Assembly (NCBI GenBank): GCA_046350255.1
Contig: JAXMAV010000007.1
Span: forward strand, 62,001-126,000
Direction of reading: 5' to 3'
DNA length: 64,000 bases
Source of the DNA: CALDUY01 sp046350255
GTDB taxonomy: Bacteria; Planctomycetota; Planctomycetia; Gemmatales; Gemmataceae
The number at the start of each line of letters is the position of its first letter. Position 1 is the stretch's first letter. Below the pieces are notes generated by a model that did not search any database, had not been told where the DNA came from, and was given only the letters and a program-made list of their open reading frames with translations. Positions 53,294 to 62,407 of this stretch are shown here, piece after piece. The position numbers and the translations under genes were made by a program.

Positions 53294-54241
53294 TCAGGGC
53301 AGCTCGACCTTGAGCCGGCCCTCCTTCACCATCTCTTGCCGCATCTTCTGCATGATCGCCTGCCGCATCTCCTCCGAGCAGAACTCGCGGACTGCTTCCT
53401 TGATCTTGGGGAACTCCGAGGGACGCCCCGGCTTCCGATCGGTCACCTTGATCAGGTGCAGGCCGAAGTCAGTCTCCACCACCCCGGAAACCTGGCCCAC
53501 CGGCAGAGCAAACGCCGCTCGCGAGAATGCCTCGTCGAACCACTTGCGAGGAATGAAGCCCAGGTCGCCCCCCTTGGACGCCATCGGATCCTGTGAGTAC
53601 TGCTTGGCCATTTCGGCGAAGTCACTCTTGGGGTCGGTGGCCAACCGGGTGCGAATCGCTTCCAGCGTCGAGCGCGCCTTCTGTCGGTCCGCCTCCGTGG
53701 CATTGCCCGGCAGCCGCATCACGATGTGGCTGCAGCGCACCGTCACTCCGTCGAAGAAGTCCTTGTTTTCCTTGTAGTACGCCTCGACCTGCTGGTCGGT
53801 GATGTTGGCGCGAGCGAAGGTGCCCCAGCGAAGATGCTCACTGATACTGGTGCGCAGCTGCTCCATCGTCTGGTTGGTTTCCTGGCAGAACTCATCCAGG
53901 CTCTTGCCCTGCTCCTTCAAACCGCCACGCATCTCGGTGATGCGCCGCTCCACCTCCTCAGGGGAGACGGGCTTGGTGTTCTTCTCGAGAAACTGCCGCA
54001 TGAGGATGTTTTCGATCATCATCCCCAGCGCTTCCATCTGCCGCTGCCGGCGCTGCGCCTCGGGGAGGTGGACCGGGACGGGGCCCGCCATCTTCAACAC
54101 AGCTTCCAGCTCGGTCTGATGGATCTTCACCCCGTTGACCAGGGCGACCACCTTGTTGGCCGATCGCGCCGTCGATTGTCCCAGCACCAGGCTCGCGCAG
54201 AATAGCGCCGTCAGCCCCCCCGCCCAGATTCGCCGGATCAT
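53294..54241 (-). CDS. secreted parvulin-type peptidyl-prolyl isomerase (SurA/PrsA-like)
   Basis: 315 residues. Signal peptide MIRRIWAGGLTALFCASLVLG, a SurA-N-like helical chaperone part (VVALVNGVKIHQTELEAVL; FLEKNTKPVSPEEVERRIT), and a parvulin domain (about 170-275) with VRCSHIVMRLPG, FAEMAKQYSQDPMASKGGDLG, VGQVSGVVETDFGLHLIKV. It assists folding of exported proteins, which fits the many secreted proteins here. It lies upstream of the HEAT/propeller unit on the same strand but is separated by the hairpin, so probably transcribed apart. Confidence 0.92.
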   Translation of the reverse strand: MIRRIWAGGLTALFCASLVLGQSTARSANKVVALVNGVKIHQTELEAVLKMAGPVPVHLPEAQRRQRQMEALGMMIENILMRQFLEKNTKPVSPEEVERRITEMRGGLKEQGKSLDEFCQETNQTMEQLRTSISEHLRWGTFARANITDQQVEAYYKENKDFFDGVTVRCSHIVMRLPGNATEADRQKARSTLEAIRTRLATDPKSDFAEMAKQYSQDPMASKGGDLGFIPRKWFDEAFSRAAFALPVGQVSGVVETDFGLHLIKVTDRKPGRPSEFPKIKEAVREFCSEEMRQAIMQKMRQEMVKEGRLKVELP

Positions 54242-54509
54242 CGTTCTTCTCCCTCCGTGGAGATGGCCGAACCGCCGGCCGTCTCGGACACATGGCCAGT
54301 GGCTATAGCGTGCTTCCCTCTGTTTGGGGAGAGCAGTTTCCCGCCCCCCGGCCGTTCCCCGACTCTCCCCCGTTCAGATCTCCTCGCTGGCCCCTCCCAA
54401 ACCAGCTTCAGAACATTCCGTTGGCTGCCTGCCAGGTGGGGGACTTCGCCCGGGCTGGGTGGCTTGATAGAATGGGACCCAGTGACCTGGACCCTGCGTC
54501 GGGGAAACC

Positions 54510-55040
54510 ATGAGCCGCTCGGAGTGGACCGTGTTGTCAGATGAAAGGCTCCTGGCCCAGTGCGAGGTCGATCTCTATCGCGCCAGCGGGCCTGGAGGCC
54601 AGAAACGCAACAAGACTAGCTCGGCGGTGCGGATCCGCCATCCGGCCAGTTCCCTGCTTGTTATCGCCGAGGAAAGCCGGTCCCAGCACGAGAATCGCGC
54701 CCGGGCCCTGCGCCGGCTTCGGCAGGCGCTGTATCTGAAGTTACGCGAGCCCCTCGCGCCAGAGGATCTCACGCCCGAACGCCTGGCCGAGCATCCGGAA
54801 TTTGGTCCGGCGCGAGATGCGGAAGGCCGGCTGCACCTGGGGGTGCGAGATCCCCGCTTCTGGCCTGCCGTCGGAGTCGTCCTTGATGTCCTGCAAGCCG
54901 TGGAAGCCCGCCTCAGCGACGCGGCCCGCATCCTGGGAACCACCACTGGCAACCTCGGCGACTTTCTCCGAAGCGACGACAAACTCTGGGAACAGGCCAA
55001 CCTCCTGCGAATCCACTTTGGTCATAAACCCCTGCACTGA
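54510..55040 (+). CDS. GGQ-domain release-factor-like protein
   Basis: 176 residues. YRASGPGGQKRNKTSSAVRI is the class I release factor domain 3 with the GGQ that triggers peptidyl-tRNA hydrolysis, followed by RSQHENRARALRRLRQAL. There is no codon-recognition domain. The basic C-terminal tail of ArfB is not evident; instead an all-helical segment with SDAARILGTTTGNLGDFLRS follows. A ribosome rescue role is likely by family. It is divergent from the parvulin gene and 26 bases before the phosphatase gene. Confidence 0.85.
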   Translation: MSRSEWTVLSDERLLAQCEVDLYRASGPGGQKRNKTSSAVRIRHPASSLLVIAEESRSQHENRARALRRLRQALYLKLREPLAPEDLTPERLAEHPEFGPARDAEGRLHLGVRDPRFWPAVGVVLDVLQAVEARLSDAARILGTTTGNLGDFLRSDDKLWEQANLLRIHFGHKPLH

Positions 55041-55066
55041 ACCGGTCTCCCCGGGAGAGGACGAAC

Positions 55067-55552
55067 ATGGCACCCCCCCAAGGATTCTCCTGGATCGAGA
55101 AATCCCAGCTGGCCGCCCTGGCCCGCCCTGACTCGATGGAGGACCTCGTCTGGCTCCGCGAACAGGGAGTCCAGCTTCTTGTCTCGCTGACCGAGGATCC
55201 ACCCCGCCGCGACTGGGTCAATGAATCCGGCCTGCTCGTCTTCCACGAACCGCTCGAGGACATGGAGCCCCCCACGCAGGAGCAGCTGGACCGCTGCATC
55301 TCGGCCATTCGCAAGGCGACCGACCTGAACATGGCGGTGGCCGTCCACTGCGGCGCCGGCCTCGGACGCACGGGCGTTGTTCTGGCCGCCTTCCTCGTCA
55401 CCAAGGGGATGTCGGCCACGAACGCCATTGCCCGCATCCGCAAGCTGCGACCACATTCCATCGAAACCGACGAACAGGCCGAATCGGTCGAGTGGTTCGC
55501 CCGCCGTCAGCGCCAGGACCGTGGAGGCGATGACACCGCCCGCACCGCCTAG
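55067..55552 (+). CDS. dual-specificity protein phosphatase
   Basis: 161 residues with the active-site loop AVHCGAGLGRTGVVLA (HCx5R) and a general-acid region HEPLEDMEPPTQEQ. The layout (WIEKSQLAALARPDSMEDL at the start) matches small DUSP23-like phosphatases. The substrate is unknown. It follows the release-factor-like gene by 26 bases and shares its CTAG stop bases with the convergent gene. Confidence 0.88.
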   Translation: MAPPQGFSWIEKSQLAALARPDSMEDLVWLREQGVQLLVSLTEDPPRRDWVNESGLLVFHEPLEDMEPPTQEQLDRCISAIRKATDLNMAVAVHCGAGLGRTGVVLAAFLVTKGMSATNAIARIRKLRPHSIETDEQAESVEWFARRQRQDRGGDDTARTA

Positions 55553-55851
55553 TCTCGATTCAGCCGTTCGCGCCGCGCATGGTCCCGGATCTCGGAGAGT
55601 TGTCGTTCGAGGTATTGCAGCAGCTCCTCGCTCTCCTGGGTCTGACGGCTTAGCTTGAGCACCGCGTTGTGCAGGGCCATCACTGTGGGATAATGGCTCT
55701 TGCGCCGCAGAGGCCGACTCAGATCCCGCAGGTCGATGGCCGCGTTGATCCAGGTGGTTCCGTAGTGATCGGCCAGGTCGCGCGAGCGCTTCTCAGCGTC
55801 GGTGACCAGGTCGCGAAGCGGTAAACGGCGATACGGTTTCTCGTTGGCCAT
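55549..55851 (-). CDS. hypothetical small helical protein
   Basis: 100 residues, charged and mostly helical (LRDLVTDAEKRSRDLADHYG, LQYLERQLSEIRDHARRE). No family is recognised. The region YGTTWINAAIDLRDLSRPLR is the most distinctive. The ATG at 55851 is used; a GTG 12 bases earlier is equally open. It ends on the CTAG shared with the phosphatase gene, which supports it as a genuine, tightly packed gene. Confidence 0.6.
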   Translation of the reverse strand: MANEKPYRRLPLRDLVTDAEKRSRDLADHYGTTWINAAIDLRDLSRPLRRKSHYPTVMALHNAVLKLSRQTQESEELLQYLERQLSEIRDHARRERLNRD

Positions 55852-56010
55852 GGCAGTTACCACTGCTGTGCGGGGTGGACCGGGGAGCGAGTCGGTCGAC
55901 GAGCCTGGCCTCCCCTGTTTCCTGTCGATTCTCCCCCTCGTGCTCCGGTATCATACCTTCTCCATCTTCGCGGCAGCAACTTTTAGTGGCGGGCTTTTCC
56001 CGAGAACCTC

Positions 56011-56736
56011 ATGCGCATTCTGGTGCTGGCGGATATTCATGCCAACTGGCCCGCCCTCGAGACGGTGGTCCAGCACGAACCTCACGACCTCTGCCTCTGC
56101 CTGGGCGACCTGGTCGATTACGGCCTCGAACCCGAACCCTGCATTCAGTGGGTGCGCGACCATGCTGCCCACGTGGTGCGCGGCAATCACGACCACGGTG
56201 TCGCCCAGAATGTGGTGGTACAGGGAAAGGTGGGCTTCAAGTACCTCACGGGAGTGACCCGCCGCCTCACGCGCGAACTCCTGGCGGAGAAGGAGTTGCG
56301 CTACCTGGCGAGCCTGCCCGTCACGAAAACCATCACCATCGACGACACGCGCTTTCTCCTGGCCCATGCCTCCCCGCGCGATCCCCTCGACGAATACGCC
56401 CCTGCCGACCCGGAGTTCTGGAAACGCAGGCTGGAACAGATCGATGTCGAGGTGGTCTGCGTCGGCCATACTCATCAGCCCTACGTGCTCGAGGTGGGCG
56501 ACAAGCTGATCCTCAATCCCGGTTCGGTCGGTCAGCCGCGCGACGGCGACCCCCGCGCCTCCTACGCGATCATCGAGGACTTCAAGGTGGAACTGAAGCG
56601 GTTGGAGTATCCGGTCGAGCGCACTATCGAGGTGATTCAGCAAAGTGCACTCTCGGAAACCGATCGCGACATGCTGTCCGAGGTCTTCCGTCGAGGACAA
56701 TCGGTCCTGGTCAACGGCACCCGGGCCATGGGATAA
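56011..56736 (+). CDS. calcineurin-like metallophosphoesterase
   Basis: 241 residues. The five metal-binding blocks are present: LADIHANW (DxH), CLGDLVDYG (GD), VRGNHDHG (GNHD), LLAHASPRD (H) and CVGHTHQPY (GHxH), with NPGSVGQPRD after. This is the YfcE/PrpE-like phosphodiesterase-phosphatase class; the substrate is not evident. A strong hairpin follows its stop codon. Confidence 0.88.
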   Translation: MRILVLADIHANWPALETVVQHEPHDLCLCLGDLVDYGLEPEPCIQWVRDHAAHVVRGNHDHGVAQNVVVQGKVGFKYLTGVTRRLTRELLAEKELRYLASLPVTKTITIDDTRFLLAHASPRDPLDEYAPADPEFWKRRLEQIDVEVVCVGHTHQPYVLEVGDKLILNPGSVGQPRDGDPRASYAIIEDFKVELKRLEYPVERTIEVIQQSALSETDRDMLSEVFRRGQSVLVNGTRAMG

Positions 56737-56742
56737 CGAGAA

Positions 56743-56772
56743 CGCCCCGAGCTTCGCGAGAAGCCCGGGGCG
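56743..56772. terminator. hairpin between convergent genes
   Basis: CGCCCCG..GCTTC with GAAGC..CGGGGCG around a GCGA tetraloop, one mismatch, lying between the stops at 56736 (+) and 56809 (-). No U-run on either side; probably stabilises both 3' ends. Confidence 0.6.
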
Positions 56773-56808
56773 CGAGATGTTGCGAAGGGTATCTACCGGC
56801 TGAGACGA

Positions 56809-58116
56809 TTAGACCAGCCCAGCGATCGGCTTGCCGTCGGCGATTTCGAGCGGGCGGCCGATGTTGTCGCGCACCTTGGTGGCCGGGTCGATGCCGAGGC
56901 CCTTGAAGATGGTGGCGTACAGATCACCGATCTTGACCGGGTCCTTATCCACGTCCATGCCGTCCTTGCTGGTCGAGCCATAGGCCACGCCGCCCTTGAT
57001 GGCGCCGCCGCCCACGACCACGGACCAGCAACGGCCCCAGTGATCCCGACCACCGTTCTGGTTGATGCGGGGAGTACGGCCGAACTCACCCATCCAGACG
57101 ACGACGGTGTTCTTCCAGAGACCGCGCTCGTTCAGTTCCTTCACCAGGTTACCCATGCCCTTGTCGAGGCGGGGGCCGTTTCCGGTGCGAAGGGTGTTGA
57201 AAATGCCGGCGTGGTTGTCCCAGCCACCGAGGTCCACCTCGATGCAGGAGACACCCTTTTCCACCAGCTTGCGGGCCAGGAGGCAGCCCATGCCGAACTG
57301 GTTCTGCCGGCCACCGTAGGCGTCGATCACGCTGGTCGGCTCCTTGCTGACCTCGAAGACGGTCCGCAGCGGAGAGACGGTGAGATCGAAGGCCTTCTTG
57401 TAGATCGAGGCGTGAGCGCGAGCCGCGCTGCCAGCCGCTTCGCGCTCGGAAGCAGTCTTCATGTGCGGGAAGGCCGTCTCATCGAAGGCGTCCTCGACAC
57501 CGTAGAAGAGCCGCTGGCGACGACGGAGGCGCTCCATCGTGGTCTTCTCATCGCCCAGGCCTGGAGAACGAATGTTCTGCGGGGGCTGGCCGGGGTTCTG
57601 GACCGTGAACGGAGCATAGGCCATGCCCAGGAAGCCCGGGCCAATCCGCTGCGCGGTGCCACCGATGCCAATGAACGCCGGGAGGGGGAGATCCTTCGAC
57701 GCCACCTGGCTAGCGGTGATGGCACCGACCGACGGATAAAGCACCACGGGGTTGGGAGCCCGGCCGGTGTTCATCAGGGTCGTGCCGCGCTCGTGGCTGC
57801 CTTCGTTGGTCACCAGCGACCGAACGATCGAGAGATGCTTCATCTGCTTGGCGGTCTCGGGCATGATTTCCGAGATCTCGACGCCAGAAGCAGAAGTCTT
57901 GATCGGCTTGAACTCGCCGCCGGTCGGCTCGCCTGGCTTCAGATCCCAGAGATCCATGTGGCTGGGGCCGCCGCCCATCCACAGGATGACCAGACTTTTG
58001 TTTTCCTTCTGCAGCTTCGGAGCCTGAGCGCGAAGCTCATTGATGAAGCTCAGCCCAGGAACTGCGAGGGCCGAGGCACCCGCGACGTGCGACATGAAGT
58101 GCCGCCGATTCATCAT
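56809..58116 (-). CDS. DUF1501 protein with Tat-like signal
   Basis: 435 residues. NRRHFMSHVAGASALAVPGL is a Tat-type signal, then LVILWMGGGPSHMDLWDLKP, the DUF1501 hallmark, and GEFGRTPRINQNGGRDHWG near the C-terminus. The family is related to alkaline phosphatase/sulfatase folds and is usually encoded next to a DUF1549/DUF1553 cytochrome; that partner is missing here. The ATG at 58116 is chosen because GGAG lies 9 bases upstream. The 237-base gap to the DUF1080 gene shows no gene. Confidence 0.93.
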   Translation of the reverse strand: MMNRRHFMSHVAGASALAVPGLSFINELRAQAPKLQKENKSLVILWMGGGPSHMDLWDLKPGEPTGGEFKPIKTSASGVEISEIMPETAKQMKHLSIVRSLVTNEGSHERGTTLMNTGRAPNPVVLYPSVGAITASQVASKDLPLPAFIGIGGTAQRIGPGFLGMAYAPFTVQNPGQPPQNIRSPGLGDEKTTMERLRRRQRLFYGVEDAFDETAFPHMKTASEREAAGSAARAHASIYKKAFDLTVSPLRTVFEVSKEPTSVIDAYGGRQNQFGMGCLLARKLVEKGVSCIEVDLGGWDNHAGIFNTLRTGNGPRLDKGMGNLVKELNERGLWKNTVVVWMGEFGRTPRINQNGGRDHWGRCWSVVVGGGAIKGGVAYGSTSKDGMDVDKDPVKIGDLYATIFKGLGIDPATKVRDNIGRPLEIADGKPIAGLV

Positions 58117-58353
58117 AACGATCATCTCCCCCTGATGTTCGTAAACCTGTCCATCTTCCCAACGCGGGAAGCTTGTTCTGGAGTGCCTGCCTGATTTCCC
58201 AGCCACCGTCGTGATGGCTGGCTCCCTTCGAGCTTCGCCTCTACCCGGTACTCTGTCAAGGAGCTTTCTCCGGATGAGGGTAGACGATGGTCTGGGCGTT
58301 GGACGTGGGTTCCCTCGAGATAGTTCCCAGAAATTCCAAAAAATCTTCCGACG

Positions 58354-58980
58354 TCACTTTTCTCCCGGAATCTCCTCGATATCTATCTCTTTGTACAGTA
58401 CCTTGGCCAGCGCGCCGCCGTGGACCTGCAGGCCGATGATGCCGCGTTTCTCGATCTTCGCGTCCTTCTCGGTGTAATCCACAGTCAGGGTCCCGTTGAG
58501 CCACAGCCGGATGCGGTCGCCCTCGCAGCGGATGCGATACTCGTTCCACTCGCCCTGCTTCACCAGCTTGCCCAGCACCTTCTTGTCGGGCTGTGCCAGC
58601 ACCTTGTTCCGCCGCGATTCGTCGTACAACGCGCCCCAGTAGCCCTGTCCGATGTCGGCCTGGTAGCCGCTCACCTCGTGATGGTTGGGTATGCGCTTCG
58701 TCCGGAACTGCACGCCCGCGTTCACCTTTTCCGGGTCACCCAGCAGCTTGAACTTCACCTTCAGGTCGAAATCGCCGTAACTCTTCTCGGTGCACAGGAA
58801 CTCGTTGCGCGGCACCAACTTCTCCAGCGAGCCTCCGACGATGGCTCCCTCGGTGATGCGCCAGGTATGCTTCACATCGCCTTCCCAACCCTTGAACGTC
58901 TTCCCATCAAACAGCGGCCGATATTCTGCCAGCGCCGCCAGCGGACTCACCAGCAGGATCACCCAGGCCAGTCGTGTCAT
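58354..58980 (-). CDS. DUF1080 (3-keto-disaccharide hydrolase domain) protein
   Basis: 208 residues. Signal peptide TRLAWVILLVSPLAALA, then a single concanavalin-like DUF1080 domain (YRPLFDGKTFKGWEG; YGDFDLKVKFKLLG; VNAGVQFRTKRIPNHHEVSG; DGRIRLWLNG-like EGDRIRLWLNGTLTVDYTE). Members act on 3-keto sugars or bind glycans. The start at 58980 has GGGGAGGGG before it. Divergent from the PLP enzyme gene across 88 bases. Confidence 0.92.
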   Translation of the reverse strand: MTRLAWVILLVSPLAALAEYRPLFDGKTFKGWEGDVKHTWRITEGAIVGGSLEKLVPRNEFLCTEKSYGDFDLKVKFKLLGDPEKVNAGVQFRTKRIPNHHEVSGYQADIGQGYWGALYDESRRNKVLAQPDKKVLGKLVKQGEWNEYRIRCEGDRIRLWLNGTLTVDYTEKDAKIEKRGIIGLQVHGGALAKVLYKEIDIEEIPGEK

Positions 58981-59068
58981 GGAACCCCTCCCCGGAGAGT
59001 GATTGAGGCCGCCAACACCGTCAAATGGAATATAGTGTGGGACAGACTGCGAGGAAGGGGGAAACCGG

Positions 59069-60259
59069 ATGAGCGTGTGGCGGCAGTGGGGCCTGGAGCC
59101 CATCATCAATGGCTCCGGGGCCGTAACCCGGCTCGGCGGCGCTCCCATGCCCGCCGAGGTGCTCGAGGCCTACGTCCAGGCAGCTGCCGAATCTGTACCG
59201 CTCGATCAGGTCCAGGGGCTGGCCTCGCGCGTCCTCGCGGAGGTCACCGGCGCGGAAGCCGGCCTGGTCACTACCGGGGCAGCCGCCTCGCTGACTCTGG
59301 GTACCGCTGCCTTCCTGGCAGGCCTGAATCTGGCCCGCATCGAGCAGCTGCCGTTCACCGCTGGCTTCCCGTACGAGTTCCTCGTCGCCCGGGAGCAACG
59401 CAACGGCTACGATCATGCCGTTCGCGCGGCCGGGGCTCGCCTGGTCGAGGTGGGGTTCAACGAGATCGTGGCTGGGGCTGGCGTGCGGCGGACAGAACTC
59501 TGGGAGTACGAGGCCGCCATCGGCCCGAATACCGCAGGCATTCTCGTCGTCCACGATCCCCACGCCCGACCGCCACTGGCGGAGGTCATCGGCCTCGCCC
59601 ATGCACGCGGATTGCCTGTCCTCGTCGATGCCGCCGGCGAGCTACCCCCACGCGAGAATCTGCGACGGTTGATCGCCCTGGGCGCTGATCTCGTGGCCTT
59701 CAGCGGCGGCAAGGCGCTGTGCGGCCCCCAGGGCACGGGGCTCCTCATCGGCAAGCGCGAATGGATCGCCTCGGCTGCCCTGCAAATGCTCGACCTCGAC
59801 GATCACTTTGAACTCTGGGAACCGCCCGCCGACCTGATCGATCGCAACCGCCTGCGAGGCCTTCCGCGCCATGGCATCGGTCGCGGCTTCAAGGTCTCGA
59901 AGGAGCAGGTACTCGCCCTGCTGACCGCGCTGCGCCGATTCGTGGCGCTGGATGCCCCCACCGAGCAACGTCAGAGGCTCGACCTGCTCCACCAGCTGCA
60001 ATCCCTGCTGGATGGCTTACCCGGCGAGCGCCGACTCCAAATCCCCGGCGATACCGAGGGGATGCCACTCCTCCACGTCGGCACGGGTCCCCGCGCTGCG
60101 CTGGAAGTATGCCGCGCACTGCGCAAGGGCAGTCCGCCCATCTACCTGGGCCACGGCCTGCTCGACCAGGGCATCCTGGTCGTTAACCCACTCCACCTCC
60201 AGGCAGCCCACCTGCCCATTCTCGCCCGTCGGCTGCGCGAGGAGATTCAGGCCGCCTGA
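59069..60259 (+). CDS. SelA/DgaE-like PLP-dependent enzyme
   Basis: 396 residues, fold type I. SVWRQWGLEPIINGSGAVTRLGG at the start and LVAFSGGKALCGPQGTGLL with the PLP Lys match the selenocysteine synthase-like/DgaE ammonia-lyase group. There is no selB, selC or selD here, so an amino-sugar-acid ammonia lyase or similar role is more likely than SelA. DAAGELPPRENL supplies the PLP-binding Asp. Confidence 0.85.
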   Translation: MSVWRQWGLEPIINGSGAVTRLGGAPMPAEVLEAYVQAAAESVPLDQVQGLASRVLAEVTGAEAGLVTTGAAASLTLGTAAFLAGLNLARIEQLPFTAGFPYEFLVAREQRNGYDHAVRAAGARLVEVGFNEIVAGAGVRRTELWEYEAAIGPNTAGILVVHDPHARPPLAEVIGLAHARGLPVLVDAAGELPPRENLRRLIALGADLVAFSGGKALCGPQGTGLLIGKREWIASAALQMLDLDDHFELWEPPADLIDRNRLRGLPRHGIGRGFKVSKEQVLALLTALRRFVALDAPTEQRQRLDLLHQLQSLLDGLPGERRLQIPGDTEGMPLLHVGTGPRAALEVCRALRKGSPPIYLGHGLLDQGILVVNPLHLQAAHLPILARRLREEIQAA

Positions 60260-60275
60260 CCGTCGTCCTCCGCGA

Positions 60276-61850
60276 TTACTTCCCAGGGCTCGGCGGAGGC
60301 AGGCGCTCGGCGCTGACCTCGATTCGACACATGGGTAGCGCCTTGCGCACGGTATCGATCCCCTTGCGCGTGACCGCAGTATCGACCAGGCCCAGCACGC
60401 GCAGATCCTTCAACGCTGCCACGCGCGGCATCCCGGCATCGGTCACCTTGCTACCCGAGAGAATCAGCACGCGCAACCGGCCGAACTGATCGAGCTTCGC
60501 CAGCCCCCGGTCGGTGATGGCCGTGGCAGCCAGGTTGAGTACCTCCAGCCGGGCCAGGCCGGCCAGATGTTCGATCCCGGCATCGCTGATGGCCGTCCCC
60601 GCCAGGTCGAGTGCCGGCAGGCCCGAATCGCGCCGGCCCATCTCGTACCCCTGCATCGACCGATCGCGAATGTCGATGATGTGCAGCCGCTCGGCTTCCG
60701 CCAGGGCAGCCAGCAAGGTGTCGTCCACCTGGCGCGGCAGCAACGACAACCGAGACAGCCGCGGCAAGGTCTTGCTGGCCGCCAGCCCGCGCGAGGTTAC
60801 CCGCGTACCCGCCAGGCCCAGCGCACCAATCCACGACGCCTCGTCGATGGCGCGCAACCCGGCGTCGCTTACCTTCGTCCGGTTGAGCGACAGCACCCGA
60901 AGCGCCTTCATCTCCTGCAACTTTTCCAGCCCCGCGTCGCTGATGGCCGTCCCATCCAACCCCAGCGTCTGCAGGGTCTTGATACCCGCCAGCGTGGCCA
61001 GCCCCTCGTCATCAAGCCGGGTATCAAAGACCGTGAGCATCTGCAACTTGTCTAGCCGCGCCAGCGCCGGCATGGCCCGGCTGGTCACCTTCGTCGAGGA
61101 TAAATCGAGAAACCGCATCGGTTTCATCCGAGCAATCGTTTCAGCACCCTGGTCGGTGATGGCGCAGCGAGCCAGGTTTAGCAGGCCGAGCGTTTCGTGG
61201 CCCACCAGCTCCGTTAGCCCCGCATCGGTCACCTTCGTGCGAATCAGGAGCAGGGACAGTAGTGCCGGAAACTCACGGATCGATTCCAGCCCGCGATCGG
61301 TGATGGTTCGCCCCGTCAGATCGAGCCGCTTGAGACGCTTGAGGCCTACCAGGGCTTTCAGACCAGCATCGCCGACCGGATCCGGCTTCTCGGATTCGAA
61401 CCGCACCAGGTCCAGCTGCTCGAGCAGCGCTAGCCCGGTTAGGGAAGCCAGGCCCGTGGCAGTGACAGACGTGTCGGTCAGATCGAGCAACTTGAGCGTC
61501 TTGATCTTGCCGACAGCAACCAACCCTCGATCGGTGATGCCGGTGCCGGCCAGGTTCAGCTCCTCCAGCTTCGCCAGGCCCGCCACATGCTCGAGGTCGG
61601 CATCCTTGACGGACGACCCGTTGAGGTCCACCGCTTCCAGATGCGGTAGGTCGGCCAGCGGGCGCAGGTCGAGCGCCTTTTCGTCCAGCCCCGCGAAGCG
61701 AACGAGCACCACCGGCTGATTGATGGCCATTTCGTTGCGAACCACCTCGGCTCCCTGGGCGGTCAACGCGGCGATGGCCTTGGCCTGGTCGGCTCGCGCG
61801 ACTCCCATCGTCGCAAGCCCCAGCATCAGCACTGCTCCCATTCCTCGCAT
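60276..61850 (-). CDS. secreted leucine-rich repeat protein
   Basis: 524 residues. A signal peptide (RGMGAVLMLGLATMGVARA) precedes about 16 LRRs of roughly 23-24 residues (for example LEELNLAGTGITDRGLVAVG, LKLLDLTDTSVTATGLASL), of the ITDxGL type common in planctomycetes and similar to RNI/F-box LRRs. Repeat regularity breaks once near the RDRSMQGYEMGRRDSG insertion (about residue 400). Likely a binding protein at the cell surface; ligand unknown. GGAGGGAG lies before the ATG. It ends 16 bases from the convergent PLP enzyme gene. Confidence 0.88.
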   Translation of the reverse strand: MRGMGAVLMLGLATMGVARADQAKAIAALTAQGAEVVRNEMAINQPVVLVRFAGLDEKALDLRPLADLPHLEAVDLNGSSVKDADLEHVAGLAKLEELNLAGTGITDRGLVAVGKIKTLKLLDLTDTSVTATGLASLTGLALLEQLDLVRFESEKPDPVGDAGLKALVGLKRLKRLDLTGRTITDRGLESIREFPALLSLLLIRTKVTDAGLTELVGHETLGLLNLARCAITDQGAETIARMKPMRFLDLSSTKVTSRAMPALARLDKLQMLTVFDTRLDDEGLATLAGIKTLQTLGLDGTAISDAGLEKLQEMKALRVLSLNRTKVSDAGLRAIDEASWIGALGLAGTRVTSRGLAASKTLPRLSRLSLLPRQVDDTLLAALAEAERLHIIDIRDRSMQGYEMGRRDSGLPALDLAGTAISDAGIEHLAGLARLEVLNLAATAITDRGLAKLDQFGRLRVLILSGSKVTDAGMPRVAALKDLRVLGLVDTAVTRKGIDTVRKALPMCRIEVSAERLPPPSPGK

Positions 61851-61978
61851 GGCTCCCTCCTCCTCGTCGGGCCGTCAGATATCTCGGTACGTTATATGCA
61901 GAGGTTCTGAGCGAACCCAGGCCGGCTTCCCGTGTCTTACCCTACCGCTGGCATGAAGGGATGTGTAGCATCCAGAGT

Positions 61979-62389
61979 ATGTTCGAGACCTTCGACCACA
62001 CCGCTGACCTGGGGCTACGCATCCGCGCCGCGGACCTGCCCACACTGTTCGCCGAGGCCGGGCGGGCCCTCCTGTCCATCCTGGTCGAGCAACCCGACGC
62101 CGTCGCCGAGCGGGCGCGTCTCGACCTGCGCCTCCCCCCCGATGACCTGGAGTATCTGTTGTTCGACTGGTTGAAGGCGCTGCTGTACCACTTCGAGACC
62201 GAGCGGATGCTATTCGCGCGGTTCGCCGTGCGCCTGGACGACACCGGCCTGCACGCCCGCGCCTGGGGCGAACCACTCGACCCGGCCCGGCACGAACCCG
62301 CCCATGAGGTCAAGGCCATCACCTACCACGATCTCGTCGTGCAGCAGACCCCCGAGGGTTGGCTGGCCGAGGTCATCGTCGATATCTGA
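61979..62389 (+). CDS. archease
   Basis: 136 residues, with FETFDHTADLGLRIRA at the start, a clear archease hallmark, and EVKAITYHDLVVQQTPEGW and VIVDI at the end, where the family's C-terminal Asp is a key metal ligand. Archease helps RtcB to complete its guanylylation and RNA ligation. The ribosome binding site does not decide the start: an ATG at 61961 (six more residues) is just behind AAGGG, while 61979 fits the family N-terminus. It is 18 bases from rtcB. Confidence 0.92.
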   Translation: MFETFDHTADLGLRIRAADLPTLFAEAGRALLSILVEQPDAVAERARLDLRLPPDDLEYLLFDWLKALLYHFETERMLFARFAVRLDDTGLHARAWGEPLDPARHEPAHEVKAITYHDLVVQQTPEGWLAEVIVDI

Positions 62390-62407
62390 CCGAGAGGAAC
62401 CGTCGCC

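Noticed and set aside
59069..60259. Selenocysteine synthase (SelA) proper
   Set aside because: No selB, selC, selD or in-frame UGA selenoprotein was noticed; the DgaE-like ammonia lyase subgroup fits the genome context better.
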